A program made the translations under genes and the position numbers. A stretch of DNA of 47,016 nt from Spartobacteria bacterium UBA695 (GTDB lineage: Bacteria > Verrucomicrobiota > Verrucomicrobiia > Chthoniobacterales > Chthoniobacteraceae). The stretch spans positions 43,258-90,273 of the forward strand of contig DBMP01000012.1 in assembly GCA_002298145.1 (NCBI GenBank), read 5' to 3'. The notes beneath the pieces are model-generated. The model was not told where the DNA came from, made no database searches, and worked only from the letters and a program-made list of their open reading frames with translations. Within the stretch, counting starts at the first letter, position 1. Each line of letters begins with the position of its first letter. Positions 34,959-43,766 of this stretch are shown piece by piece.

Positions 34959-36173
34959 ATGCTGAGCTATCGGACGAGACTGATTGCGTGGAGCGGCGCG
35001 TTGCTTTTGGCCTCTCTGCCGGTGGCCTTGGCCGCTCCCGAGCCGCCTCCTTTTCTGGGGGAGGCGCTGGCGGGTTTTTCCGCGTGGGATGCCAATGGAG
35101 ACGGCCATCTGACGTTGGAGGAGCTGCAAAAGGCCGTGGCCTCGCCGGAGGTCAAGGGTGCGCAAGCCGCCGCTGCGGTGGCGCTTCGCCGGGCCGCGAC
35201 CCGCAAGACCCACGCGCTCCCACTCCCGCTGACCCGCGAGGCGCTCACGGCGGCGGCTCAGCATTCCCCGGTGGGTGCGGAGGTCGCTGAGGAACCGGAT
35301 GGCGGGGAAAAGCCTGGCGCGCCTTCGCTGGTCGCTTCCTATGCGAAGGCTTATGCGACGATCATGGATTCGCCCCGGGATTTATTCGTCAACGGCGTGC
35401 CGCATGTGGAGGGTTTCCGGCAGGCAAAGCTGGGGACCTGCTTTAGCCTGGCTCCCCTGGCGGCCTGCATTGTGCGGGACCCGGCGGCCGTGGCGGCGCG
35501 CTTTGCGGTGACGCCGACGGGCTACACGGTGCGCTTCGGCCAGGACCGCGTGGTGGCGGTTCCAGCGCTGACGGACGGCGAGATTGCAATGACCTCGACG
35601 ACGGGTGGCGACGGGCTCTGGGCCTCGGTCTACGAAAAGGCGGTGGGCCTTTACCGGATTACCTACGATGGCAAGACGGGGCTGCCGCTGGATGTGGCCT
35701 CCAAGGGCGGATCGGCGGGGACGATGTTAAGCGTGCTGACCGGGCGGGCCATAAAGCGCTTCTCCTGCGCGCCGTGGCACAGCGGCCAGGAGTCGCCGGA
35801 AGCCCTGAATGCCAAATTAAAGGAATTGCGCGCGATGCTGGCCGAGAATGTGGCCGCGCATCGCCTCGCGACGGTGGGCGCGGGCAACAAGGGCCTCAAA
35901 GTCCCCTCCCTGGCCCGGATGCATGCCTACGCGGTGCTGGGCTACGATGTGGCGACGGATCTGGTTACCATTCGCGATCCGCACGGGCAGACCTTCGCCC
36001 CGAAAGGCTCGCCGGGGCTGACCAACGGCTACGCGGTCTCCCGGGGTGTCTTCCAGGCTCCGCTGGGGGAGGTCGTGCAGTTCATGAGCGGCTTTGCCTT
36101 TACCCAGGACACGCCCGCGACGGCCTCCGAGCCCAAACCGGCCTCGACCGATCCGGGCGCTTCCACGGATTAG
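34959..36173 (+). CDS. secreted calpain-like (C2) cysteine protease with an EF-hand
   Basis: 404 residues. A signal peptide (about 1-26, ending LPVALA-A) is followed by an EF-hand loop at 44-55 with the full D-x-N-x-D-G-x5-E pattern. The protease domain starts near 130: catalytic Cys161 in KLGTCFSLAPLA and His322 in HAYAVLGYD. The third position, Asn in RNPWG of calpains, is Asp340 here (IRDPHG). It ends in a Pro/Ser/Thr-rich tail. Calcium control of a secreted protease is plausible but not proven. ATG at 34959 gives the signal peptide; a GTG 42 nt up is less likely. Confidence 0.8.
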   Translation: MLSYRTRLIAWSGALLLASLPVALAAPEPPPFLGEALAGFSAWDANGDGHLTLEELQKAVASPEVKGAQAAAAVALRRAATRKTHALPLPLTREALTAAAQHSPVGAEVAEEPDGGEKPGAPSLVASYAKAYATIMDSPRDLFVNGVPHVEGFRQAKLGTCFSLAPLAACIVRDPAAVAARFAVTPTGYTVRFGQDRVVAVPALTDGEIAMTSTTGGDGLWASVYEKAVGLYRITYDGKTGLPLDVASKGGSAGTMLSVLTGRAIKRFSCAPWHSGQESPEALNAKLKELRAMLAENVAAHRLATVGAGNKGLKVPSLARMHAYAVLGYDVATDLVTIRDPHGQTFAPKGSPGLTNGYAVSRGVFQAPLGEVVQFMSGFAFTQDTPATASEPKPASTDPGASTD

Positions 36174-36202
36174 CTCCCCAAATAACCTCGCCGGGCCCGC
36201 GC

Positions 36203-37366
36203 CTACTGGCGGCAACAGCCGCACTTGGCCTGGTCGTTTTCCTTCTCCGGGTACTCGAAGGTGCGGCCCTCGTAGTTGCGCAGCACGGTTTTTTCCGCAT
36301 CGCTATAGAGCACGTAATCCGGGTTGATCGGCACTTTGCCGCCGCCGCCCGGGGCGTCGATGACGTATTGCGGCACCGCGTAGCCCGACGTGTGCCCGCG
36401 CAGACCTTCGATGATCTCGATGCCCTTGCTGACCGGCACTTGCAGGTGCGAGGAGCCGAGGATCAAGTCGAGCTGGTAGAGGTAGTAGGGCCGCACCCGG
36501 CACATGATGAGCTTGTGCACGAGCGCCTTCATTGTCTCCAGGTTGTCGTTGACGCCGTTGAGGAGCACGCTCTGGTTGCCGAGCGGGATGCCCGCGTCGG
36601 AGAGCCGTCCAAGGGCTTCGCGCGTTTCCTGCGTCAGCTCGCGCGGGTGGTTCACATGCACGCTCATCCAAAGCGGGTGATATTTCTTGAGCATCGCGCA
36701 GAGCTCCGGCGTCACGCGCTGCGGCAGGAAGATGGGGACGCGCGAGCCGATCCGGACGAGTTCGATGTGCTCGATGGATCGAAGCCGCGAGAGGATCCCC
36801 TCCAGGCGATCATCGGAGAGGAGCAGCGGGTCGCCGCCGGAAATCAGCACGTCGCGAACCTCCGTGTGGGCCTCCAGGTAGCGGAAGGCGGCTTCAAAAT
36901 CAATGTGCAGCTCCTGTTCGCCCGCTCCGCTGACGACCCGGCTCCGCGTGCAGTAGCGGCAGTAGGAGGCACAGCGGTCGGTGACGAGCAGCAGCACGCG
37001 GTCCGGGTAGCGGTGCACCAGGCCCGGGGCCACCATATCGCCGTCCTCGCCGCACGGATCGGCCATTTCCTGGGGCGAAATGTGCGTTTCCTCCAGGCGC
37101 GGGATGACCTGGCGGCGGATCGGGCAGGCTGGATCGTTGCGGTCGATCAGGTTAAAGAAATGGGGCGTGATGGCCAGCGCCAGTTTGCTGCCGGAGAGAA
37201 GAGTTCCGGCTCGCTCCTGGGGCGTCAGCTCCATCAGGTCTTCGAGTTGCTTCAGGGAATGGATCCGATTCTTGAGCTGCCACCTCCAGTCATTCCACTG
37301 GGCGGCATCCACATCGGGCCAGCAGCCAGGCGTATGAGACTCAAACGCCTTTAGGTTCGTGTGCAT
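36203..37366 (-). CDS. kamA: lysine 2,3-aminomutase-family radical SAM enzyme
   Basis: 387-residue radical SAM enzyme. The [4Fe-4S] motif C132-x3-C136-x2-C139 (CASYCRYC) is present, as are the GGDP SAM loop, the PLP Lys in GGGGKVPI near 335 and the family GTGHF-like N-terminal helix. Length and the long N-terminus fit KamA (L-lysine to beta-lysine) better than the shorter EpmB; no efp or epmA lies nearby. An extra Cys-rich end (CGCCRQ) is unusual and may bind an auxiliary cluster or metal. The ATG at 37366 is preferred to a start 39 nt upstream. Confidence 0.88.
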   Translation of the reverse strand: MHTNLKAFESHTPGCWPDVDAAQWNDWRWQLKNRIHSLKQLEDLMELTPQERAGTLLSGSKLALAITPHFFNLIDRNDPACPIRRQVIPRLEETHISPQEMADPCGEDGDMVAPGLVHRYPDRVLLLVTDRCASYCRYCTRSRVVSGAGEQELHIDFEAAFRYLEAHTEVRDVLISGGDPLLLSDDRLEGILSRLRSIEHIELVRIGSRVPIFLPQRVTPELCAMLKKYHPLWMSVHVNHPRELTQETREALGRLSDAGIPLGNQSVLLNGVNDNLETMKALVHKLIMCRVRPYYLYQLDLILGSSHLQVPVSKGIEIIEGLRGHTSGYAVPQYVIDAPGGGGKVPINPDYVLYSDAEKTVLRNYEGRTFEYPEKENDQAKCGCCRQ

Positions 37367-37542
37367 GGTTTTCGGGCAGGTTACCCCCGGACGCGGGTTT
37401 GTCAACCACGGGCGCGGGAAAACATCTTATTGTCTATCGGGAATGTGGTGTATTGAGGTATTTTTTTACTGGCCATAGCGAAATCGGTAGATTCGGGTTG
37501 AACGGATGCCGCGGGAGTCTGTCATAAAAGGCAGTGTCGCTT

Positions 37543-38997
37543 ATGATCGCATCCTTCCGAAAAGCCATTTACTCCCTGGGTTATGCCGGTGGCCTGGCAG
37601 GCCTGGCGCTGGCCGCCCTACCTCAGCCCTCCACCGCAGCCGAAGCCCCCCGGGATCTTCTCCACCAGCTCGACGAGGGCTTTGTCCAGGTCTTCGATAA
37701 AACCGCGCCCAGCGTCGTCGTTATCGATGTTTCGAAAAAAGGGGCCCCCGCGGATGAGGAAAGCGGGAGCGGGTTCGACTTTTTCTTCCGCGCGCCCGAC
37801 GCGGGCCTGCGCAATCCGCTCCGGATGCAGGAGCCGCCTGCCCGCAGCGAGGGCTCGGGCATCATTGTCCGCTCGGAGGGCTATATTGTTACCAATGCCC
37901 ACGTGATCAACGGGGCGGAAAAACTTTCCGTCAAGTTGCGCGACGGCCGCGTGCTCCCGGGCAAGGTCGTCGGCGTGGATGACTTTACCGATATCGCCGT
38001 CATCAAGATCGACGCCACCGGCCTGCCCGTGGCCGCCTGGGCCGACAGCGACAAGGTGCGCATCGGCCAGCTCGTCTGCGCCATCGGCGTCCCCTACGCG
38101 CTGGAGTATTCCTTCACCATCGGCTGCGTCAGCGGCAAAGGGCGCTCGGGCCTGACCCCCGAAGTCACCCCCTACGAGGATTACCTGCAAACCTCCGCCC
38201 TCATCAATCCGGGCAACTCCGGCGGCCCGCTCATCGACGTGGACGGCAAGGTCGTCGGCATGAACACGCTCGTCAACGGCCTCAACCGGGGCCTCGCCTT
38301 CGCCATCCCGGCCAACCTGATCAAGGACATCAGCGGGCAGCTGATCGAGAAAGGGAGCGTCTCCCACCCGGCCCTTGGCATCCGGATCGAGACCCTCGGG
38401 GCCGACTCCAGCTTGCGCGAGCAGATCAGCGGCGTCGAGAAAGGGGCCGTCATTACCACCATCGAACCCGATACCCCGGCCTATAAGAGCGACCTGCGCC
38501 CGGCGGACGTCATCACCGCCATCGACGGCGTGCCCGTCGCCAGCGCCCAGGAGCTGCGCCGCCAAGTGCTCTCCAAGAAGCTTGGCCAGCCCGTGGCGCT
38601 GAGCGTCTGGCGCGGTGGCAAAGAGCTGAAAATCTCCGTCACCACGGGCGAACTGCCCAAAACCGCCGCCACCGGCACCCGCTCCCCGCTCTCCGAGAAG
38701 CCCGCCAGCTCGGGCGACATCGAGGGGAAAATGGGCCTGCGCCTGGGCGAGCTCCCCCAAAGCGACAGCAAGCTGACCGGCCACGGAGTGCGCGTCACCG
38801 AAGTCACCCCCAACAGCCCCGCCGCCATCGCGGGCATCCAGCAAGAGGACGTGATCACCGAAATCGACTCCAAACCGATCGCCGACCTCGCCGCCGCGCA
38901 CACGGTCCTGGGGGCCCAGGCTGGAAAAAAAGCCGTACTTTTGTTCCTCGAACGCAAAGGACAGAAGACCTACGGGGTGGTGAAAATCGAAAATTAA
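37543..38997 (+). CDS. DegP/HtrA-family serine protease
   Basis: 484-residue periplasmic protease/chaperone. A signal-like segment (about 8-33) is followed by a trypsin-like domain with His120 (TNAHVIN), Asp150 (DFTDIAVIKID) and Ser226 (NPGNSGGPL), and two PDZ domains (about 280-380 and 400-484). This is the full Do-type layout. AAAGG 11 nt before the ATG fits; a GTG three codons upstream is possible but too close to it. It should handle misfolded envelope proteins, and the PDZ domains control oligomer state. Confidence 0.93.
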   Translation: MIASFRKAIYSLGYAGGLAGLALAALPQPSTAAEAPRDLLHQLDEGFVQVFDKTAPSVVVIDVSKKGAPADEESGSGFDFFFRAPDAGLRNPLRMQEPPARSEGSGIIVRSEGYIVTNAHVINGAEKLSVKLRDGRVLPGKVVGVDDFTDIAVIKIDATGLPVAAWADSDKVRIGQLVCAIGVPYALEYSFTIGCVSGKGRSGLTPEVTPYEDYLQTSALINPGNSGGPLIDVDGKVVGMNTLVNGLNRGLAFAIPANLIKDISGQLIEKGSVSHPALGIRIETLGADSSLREQISGVEKGAVITTIEPDTPAYKSDLRPADVITAIDGVPVASAQELRRQVLSKKLGQPVALSVWRGGKELKISVTTGELPKTAATGTRSPLSEKPASSGDIEGKMGLRLGELPQSDSKLTGHGVRVTEVTPNSPAAIAGIQQEDVITEIDSKPIADLAAAHTVLGAQAGKKAVLLFLERKGQKTYGVVKIEN

Positions 38998-39013
38998 TTG
39001 TTCCTTGGTTGGG

Positions 39014-39056
39014 CGGACGGTGCCGGAGGGTATACCGGCACCGTCCGTTTCCTTTT
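39014..39056 (+). terminator. intrinsic terminator after the DegP-family gene
   Basis: CGGACGGTGCCGG (39014-39026) pairs exactly with CCGGCACCGTCCG (39035-39047), followed by a T-rich stretch (TTTCCTTTT). It is 17 bp past the stop. Confidence 0.88.
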
Positions 39057-39115
39057 GTACGGGATGTAGACGATTTCTACAGCCCAAGGCCAAGAAGCTA
39101 AAAAAGTCTCGTTAC

Positions 39116-39243
39116 GAATCTCCAGATTCCCCCACGCCTGCGAATCAGAGATTCGCCCCCAATTGCATTCCCAATCTAGAGATTGGGAACGAGGATCAGG
39201 TTCACCACCCAGTCTCGTTCCCAAACTCCATTAGGGAACGAGA
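39116..39243. repeat. cluster of four palindromic repeats
   Basis: GAATC-tcca-GATTC (39116-39129), GCGAATC-aga-GATTCGC (39140-39156), TTCCCAATC-taga-GATTGGGAA (39168-39189) and TCTCGTTCCC-aaactccatta-GGGAACGAGA (39213-39243). They match the modules at 6654-6705 and 23646-23760. Confidence 0.85.
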
Positions 39244-39346
39244 AAGGAGCAAAAAAAATGCAAGTTGCTCTTAGTAAGAGCTTCGCTGCCATTTTTGTGT
39301 GTTAAGAAACACACCGTCGTAGGAAGCCCGCCTCCAACGCGGCCCG

Positions 39347-39381
39347 GACGCGGAGGATCATTGATTCTCCGCGTCTTTTTT
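39347..39381 (+). terminator. terminator-like hairpin without a clear gene upstream
   Basis: GACGCGGAG (39347-39355) pairs with CTCCGCGTC (39367-39375), followed by T6-7. The nearest gene on this strand already has its own terminator 300 bp upstream, so this could end a small RNA or be a repeat. Confidence 0.55.
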
Positions 39382-39469
39382 ATTCTGTGCCTCTGTGGTA
39401 AATTCTTTGATAATGCTGGGCCAAACCCCAGAGAGGGCGTAAGTTCCCTTCTTAGGAATATTCTGCCGT

Positions 39470-41848
39470 ATGAGCACACCCGATCTCGCTGAGCGCCTTC
39501 TTGCGTTCATGCGCTCCCCCCGTTACCAACCCCTCGATAAAATCGCCCTTTCCAAAAAACTCGGCCTGCCCGCCGATGACGGAGGCGAACTGCGCGACCT
39601 TCTCCGTAGCCTGGAGGAGCGGGGCGAAATCGCCCGCATCCGCAAGGACCGCTACGTGCTCCCCGAGGAGGCCGAGCTCGTCACCGGCATCCTGCAAGTC
39701 CACGGCAGCGGCAATGCCCACCTGCTGAGCGAACGCAAAGGCCAGGCCGATCTCTACATCGCCGCCGAGAACTGCTGGACCGCCTTCAACGGCGACCGCG
39801 TCGTGGCCCGGATCCTCCACGAGGGGATCGAGGGCGTCGAGAGCTTCCGCCGCCGCAGGCCCGCGCCGGGCGAACGCCGCGAGGGGCGCATCATCCGCAT
39901 CCTCAAGCGCGCCAGCGAGACGCTCGTGGGCACCCTCCAGCGCTCGCAGAAGTTTCACTACGTCATCCCGGATGACCCGCGCATCGGCCATAACATCTAC
40001 GTCCACCCCGGCTCCGCGCCGCTGCCGAAGCCGCCCGTCGTGGGGGATAAAGTCGTCGTCAAGCTCGACGAATGGACCTCCCGCCACATCAACCCCGAGG
40101 GGGAGATCATCGAAGTCCTCGGCGCCGCCTCCACCCCGGGCGTCGACATGCTTTCCATCATCCGCAAGTACAACCTGCCCACCGTCTTTGCAGAGGAAGT
40201 ACTCAGCGAAGCCCACTCCATCCCCGAGATCGTCCCGCCCGAGGAAGCGGCCCGGCGCGAGGACCTGCGCGACTCGCTCATCTACACCATCGACCCCGAC
40301 GACGCGCGCGACTTCGACGACGCCATCGGAGTCGAGAAACTCAAGAACGGCTGGCGCGTGGGCGTCCACATCGCCGACGTCGGCCACTACGTCAGCCCCG
40401 GCACCGCGCTCGACAAAGAGGCCTACGAACGGGGCAACAGCGTCTACTTGGCCGACCGCGTCATCCCGATGCTGCCGGAGCGCTTGAGCAACGGCATCTG
40501 CTCGCTCAAGCCGAACGTCGACCGACTCACCCGCTCGGCCATCATGGAGTTCACCCGCAACGGCCGCCTGAAAGCCGCCCGCTTCTCCAAGAGCGTCATT
40601 CGCAGCAAAGCGCGCCTCACCTACAAGCAGGCCTACGCCATCCTCTCCGGCAACACCCCCGAACCGCTCCCCCTCACCGTGCCCGACCGCACCGAGGAGA
40701 TCCCCCAGGCCGTCGTGGAGAATATCCGCGTCGCCTGGGAATTCGCCGCCATCCTGCGCAAAAACCGCTTTGCCGCCGGATCGCTCGACCTCGATTTCCC
40801 GGAGGTCAAAGTCTGGCTCGACGCCAAGGGCACCCCGGTCAAGCTGGAGAAGCTCGACAACGACATCTCCCACCAGCTCGTTGAGGAGTTCATGCTCGCC
40901 GCCAACGAAGCCGTGGCCCGCGAGACCAAGGTGAAGAATTTCCCCTCCATCTACCGCGTCCACGAAAGCCCCGACGCCGAGAAGCTCGACGAATTCCGCG
41001 ACCTCGTGCGCCTCTACGATTATCGCGTGGGCGACCTGACCGTGCGCTCGGAAGTCCAGCGGCTACTGGAGGCCATCAAAGGCAAGCCGGAGGAGTACGC
41101 GCTTAAGATCGCCTTTTTAAAGAGCCTCAAGCGCGCCGTCTACGAGACCCGGGCCCTGGGCCACTACGGCCTGGCCAAGGTGAACTACACCCACTTTACC
41201 AGCCCGATCCGGCGCTATGCCGACCTCGTCGTCCACCGCGTCCTGGGGCACATCGGCGACGGGCGCCAGCAGCTCGCCGCCGCGGCCCTGCCCGTGGTCG
41301 CCGAGCACATTTCCCAGACGGAACGGACCGCCGACGGGGCCGAGCGCGACTCGGTGAAACTCAAGAAGATCGAGTTCTTCGCCCTCGCCGCCCAGCGCCT
41401 CGACCGGTTCAAAGCGGTCATCCTCGACGTGCGCAACTACGGGCTCGTCGTCGAACTGCCGGAGTACCTCATCACGGGCCTTATCCACGTCTCGACACTC
41501 TCGGATGACTTCTACGTCTACGACCCCGCCCGGATGCGCTTCATGGGCCGCAAGAACCGCCGCGTTTTCGCCGCCGGGGAGCACATCGAGGTCTCCGTGG
41601 CCAAGGTCGATCTCTACAAGCAGCAGATCGACTTCCAGCCTGCGCCCATTGAGGAGAAATCCAAAGGACGCGGCGGCAAGCCCGCCAAGCCCGAGGCAAC
41701 CCCCAAGGCGAAACAGCCGCAGCAGCAGCCTGGGCGCGCCAAGAAAGGAGCGCCTCAGCAGTCGCAGGCCCCCCAGGAGGCACAGGGTTCCCGGCGAAGG
41801 GGCCGCCATGGCCGCCGCTCCGAAGGGGGCAAACGGCGGGGGAAATAA
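39470..41848 (+). CDS. rnr: ribonuclease R
   Basis: 792-residue 3'-to-5' exoribonuclease of the RNB family that degrades structured RNA. An N-terminal winged-helix segment, cold-shock-like domains, and the RNB catalytic motif DPDDARDFDDAI near 275-286 with the four Asp are present. The HFTSPIRRYADLVVHR signature and an S1 domain near 640-720 follow, then a highly basic, Gln/Lys/Arg-rich tail typical of RNase R. Complete length. AGGAA is 15 nt before the ATG. Confidence 0.94.
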   Translation: MSTPDLAERLLAFMRSPRYQPLDKIALSKKLGLPADDGGELRDLLRSLEERGEIARIRKDRYVLPEEAELVTGILQVHGSGNAHLLSERKGQADLYIAAENCWTAFNGDRVVARILHEGIEGVESFRRRRPAPGERREGRIIRILKRASETLVGTLQRSQKFHYVIPDDPRIGHNIYVHPGSAPLPKPPVVGDKVVVKLDEWTSRHINPEGEIIEVLGAASTPGVDMLSIIRKYNLPTVFAEEVLSEAHSIPEIVPPEEAARREDLRDSLIYTIDPDDARDFDDAIGVEKLKNGWRVGVHIADVGHYVSPGTALDKEAYERGNSVYLADRVIPMLPERLSNGICSLKPNVDRLTRSAIMEFTRNGRLKAARFSKSVIRSKARLTYKQAYAILSGNTPEPLPLTVPDRTEEIPQAVVENIRVAWEFAAILRKNRFAAGSLDLDFPEVKVWLDAKGTPVKLEKLDNDISHQLVEEFMLAANEAVARETKVKNFPSIYRVHESPDAEKLDEFRDLVRLYDYRVGDLTVRSEVQRLLEAIKGKPEEYALKIAFLKSLKRAVYETRALGHYGLAKVNYTHFTSPIRRYADLVVHRVLGHIGDGRQQLAAAALPVVAEHISQTERTADGAERDSVKLKKIEFFALAAQRLDRFKAVILDVRNYGLVVELPEYLITGLIHVSTLSDDFYVYDPARMRFMGRKNRRVFAAGEHIEVSVAKVDLYKQQIDFQPAPIEEKSKGRGGKPAKPEATPKAKQPQQQPGRAKKGAPQQSQAPQEAQGSRRRGRHGRRSEGGKRRGK

Positions 41849-41900
41849 ACCATCCCTGCCGCAAACACCGAGGTATTTACCCGGAGGGAATCAAAATATT

Positions 41901-41978
41901 TCACGCAAAGCCGCAAAGCCGCAAAGCCGCAAAGAAGAGACGCATCTGCCTCCTTTGCGCCTTTGCGGCTTTGCGTGA
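41901..41978. repeat. octamer-based long inverted repeat after rnr
   Basis: Left arm 41901-41934 has four CGCAAAGC units; right arm 41953-41978 repeats the reverse complement (CTTTGCG units). The closing TCACGC/GCGTGA ends are identical to those at 9420-9485. No T tract follows, so terminator function is uncertain. Confidence 0.9.
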
Positions 41979-41990
41979 GCCTAGTTGGTA

Positions 41991-42728
41991 TTAATCCAGC
42001 GGCACGCCGCGCACGGCCCCGGCGGGCGTTTGCGGGATGTACGGCTGGGGCTCCACGCGCGGGCGCTTGATCTTCGCAATCGGCAGGAGCCGGAGCGCGG
42101 CAAGCGTGTCGATGTCCAGGCGTCCGGTCTTCGGCAGCCCGGCCTTGGCCTGGTAGCGGTAGAGCGCGGCCTCTAGTTCCTGGCTTGGCCGCCCGTTCAC
42201 CCGACCCAGGTAGAGCCGTTTTTCAGAAAGCAGCACCTGGGCTTTGCGGATCGTCTCGGACTGCACCTCCACCGGGGTATTTTCAAACGGCGAATGAGCA
42301 AAGAGCGCGGCGTAACGCGGGTCAACGGCGTCCGGCGGCGGGGGCAAGGGAGCGCTCGGTGCGGCGGGCGGCAGCACCGTCACGGGAGCCGCGGGGGCGG
42401 CGGGAGCCGCAGGAGCAACCGGGGCGGGAGTAGCCGGGGCGGGAGTAGCGGGGGCGACGGCAGCGGCCGAGCCCACTGGGATACCGGTCTCGCGCTGGAG
42501 GGCCGCTTCGGTCTCGGGCGTCAGGTTGCCCGAGGGTTCGAGCTGGGCGCGAATCTGGAACCGGCGCAGAGCTCCGCGCGTGTCGTCGTTGAGTTCGCCC
42601 GAGAGCTCGCCGCCGTAATAACCGGCGCTTTGGAGCGCTTTCTGAGCCGCGCGAACTTCTTCATCGGCCCCCGCGTAGTGGGCGGTGAGCGCCAGGGCCA
42701 GGGTGGAGACAAGGAAAAGCTTTTTCAT
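41991..42728 (-). CDS. exported protein with two peptidoglycan-binding domains
   Basis: 245 residues. A signal peptide occupies about 1-21 (MKKLFLVSTLALALTAHYAGA). Two PG_binding_1 domains at about 23-80 and 168-215 (each with the helix pattern of ALQSAGYYGGELSGELND) are joined by a long Ala/Pro linker. No catalytic domain. It should bind the cell wall and may scaffold other wall enzymes. The linker is repetitive at DNA level (GGAGCCGCGGG-type). Start at 42728 gives the signal peptide; the frame is open 19 codons further up. Confidence 0.85.
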   Translation of the reverse strand: MKKLFLVSTLALALTAHYAGADEEVRAAQKALQSAGYYGGELSGELNDDTRGALRRFQIRAQLEPSGNLTPETEAALQRETGIPVGSAAAVAPATPAPATPAPVAPAAPAAPAAPVTVLPPAAPSAPLPPPPDAVDPRYAALFAHSPFENTPVEVQSETIRKAQVLLSEKRLYLGRVNGRPSQELEAALYRYQAKAGLPKTGRLDIDTLAALRLLPIAKIKRPRVEPQPYIPQTPAGAVRGVPLD

Positions 42729-42801
42729 ACAGAGTGATCCGAGAACTAGCATCACCCTATAGCACCAAACGGGCCTCTGCTCCAAAAAAACACGATCTGC
42801 C

Positions 42802-43596
42802 CTAGCGTTTTTGCGCCAGCTTCGGCTGCGGCTGCGGGTGGCGAGCGCGCCACCAAGCCTCGATGCCGTCGGCGATCCCCTCGGCCAGGCGCTCCGCGTA
42901 GTTGTCCTGCTTGAGGAGGTCCGACTCCATGCGGTTGGTAATAAACCCCCCCTCCACGAGCACCGCCGGGAGGCGGGTGTGGCGAGTCACGTAGAGATGG
43001 CGCGCCCGGATGCCCCGGTCTTTCGCGCCGGTTTGCAGCACCACCGCCGTCTGCACCCGCGCGGCCAGGTCCTCGCCGGTCTCCACGGGGTCGGCCCGGG
43101 TGAAAAAGCCCATCCAGCTCCAGTCGCTCGGGATGGGTACCTTCGAGTCGGCATAAAACGTCTCGATGCCCGCCTGGTCGTTCCCGCTTCCCTGGTTGAA
43201 GTGGATGCTTACGAAAAGCGCCGGGCCGCGCACGCGGTTGGCGATGGTGGCGCGGTCGGAGAGGGAAATGTAGTTATCGTCCGTGCGGGTCTGCACCGTT
43301 GGGAACCCTCTGGCGTTGAGGATTTTCTCCAGCCGCAGCGCGGTATCCAGGGTCAGGTCCTTTTCGGCCACGCCCTTGTACTTGGCGCCGGAGTCGACGC
43401 CGCCGTGGCCCGCGTCGATAATGACGGCCGGGAGCGTGGTCTGAGGGAAGGTGCGGTCATCCTCCTCCTCGGGGTCGGGCGCGATGACGACCGTGAGGCA
43501 GCCCGCCAGCACCACCAGCCCCACGCAGGCGATGGACGTTCTCCACTCCCAGATCCCCAGCCATTTCCACATCAGCACGCTCATCATGCCCATCAA
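42802..43596 (-). CDS. N-acetylmuramoyl-L-alanine amidase, lipoprotein-like
   Basis: 264-residue Amidase_3 enzyme that cleaves the peptide from peptidoglycan. A membrane-targeting N-terminus ends in a lipobox-like LVVLAGC near 27-33. The zinc ligands are in IDAGHGGVDSG (about 58-68), E in VAEKDL, and HF in VSIHFNQGS; the catalytic Glu in VEGGFITN. Complete family length. Several ATGs begin the gene (MMGMMSVLM), so the exact start is uncertain. The PG-binding gene follows 73 bp downstream on the same strand; both act on the cell wall. Confidence 0.9.
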   Translation of the reverse strand: MMGMMSVLMWKWLGIWEWRTSIACVGLVVLAGCLTVVIAPDPEEEDDRTFPQTTLPAVIIDAGHGGVDSGAKYKGVAEKDLTLDTALRLEKILNARGFPTVQTRTDDNYISLSDRATIANRVRGPALFVSIHFNQGSGNDQAGIETFYADSKVPIPSDWSWMGFFTRADPVETGEDLAARVQTAVVLQTGAKDRGIRARHLYVTRHTRLPAVLVEGGFITNRMESDLLKQDNYAERLAEGIADGIEAWWRARHPQPQPKLAQKR

Positions 43597-43690
43597 AATG
43601 GATTCGGACCGGGGGGCAGGATTGCACCCCCTAGGGGGGCCGAAGTGGGAGTTTTTTTCAGCGGGGCCGGGGATCAGGGGCCGTGGGCGG

Positions 43691-43735
43691 AAAAAAAAGA
43701 ACTCAGAAGCGCCAGGCTCCTGAGTTCTTTAAAAA
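43691..43735 (-). terminator. terminator downstream of nuoA, bidirectional form
   Basis: AAAGAACTCAG (43696-43706) pairs with CTGAGTTCTTT (43720-43730). On the minus strand a run of eight T follows (plus-strand A8 at 43691). It lies 32 bp past the nuoA stop. Confidence 0.9.
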
Positions 43736-43766
43736 CGTTGGGATCGTTTCGGGGTGGCTGGCGCGG

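Larger units (their letters stand above)
39057..39469. other. gene-free stretch between the DegP-family gene and rnr, mostly repeats
   Basis: No gene recognised. It holds palindromes at 39116-39243, a terminator-like hairpin at 39347-39381 and a short 'CTGTGCCTCTGTGGTAAA' segment near 39386-39405 of the octamer/heptamer-repeat type. The last ~60 bp should contain the rnr promoter; no clear match was seen. Confidence 0.65.

Noticed and set aside
35774..37354. 526-codon plus-strand reading frame
   Set aside because: It runs out of frame through the calpain-like gene and antisense to kamA; the translation is Arg/Ala/His-rich and resembles no protein.
36203..37366. EpmB (EF-P beta-lysylation) as identity of the aminomutase
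   Set aside because: The protein has a longer N-terminal region and no efp or epmA gene is nearby; KamA fits better, although this cannot be settled from sequence alone.
37618..39093. 491-codon minus-strand frame opposite the DegP-family gene
   Set aside because: Long antisense frame caused by codon bias; the plus-strand protein has a full catalytic triad and PDZ domains.
39452..40963. 503-codon minus-strand frame opposite rnr
   Set aside because: Antisense shadow of a GC-rich gene with strong third-position bias; no family resemblance.
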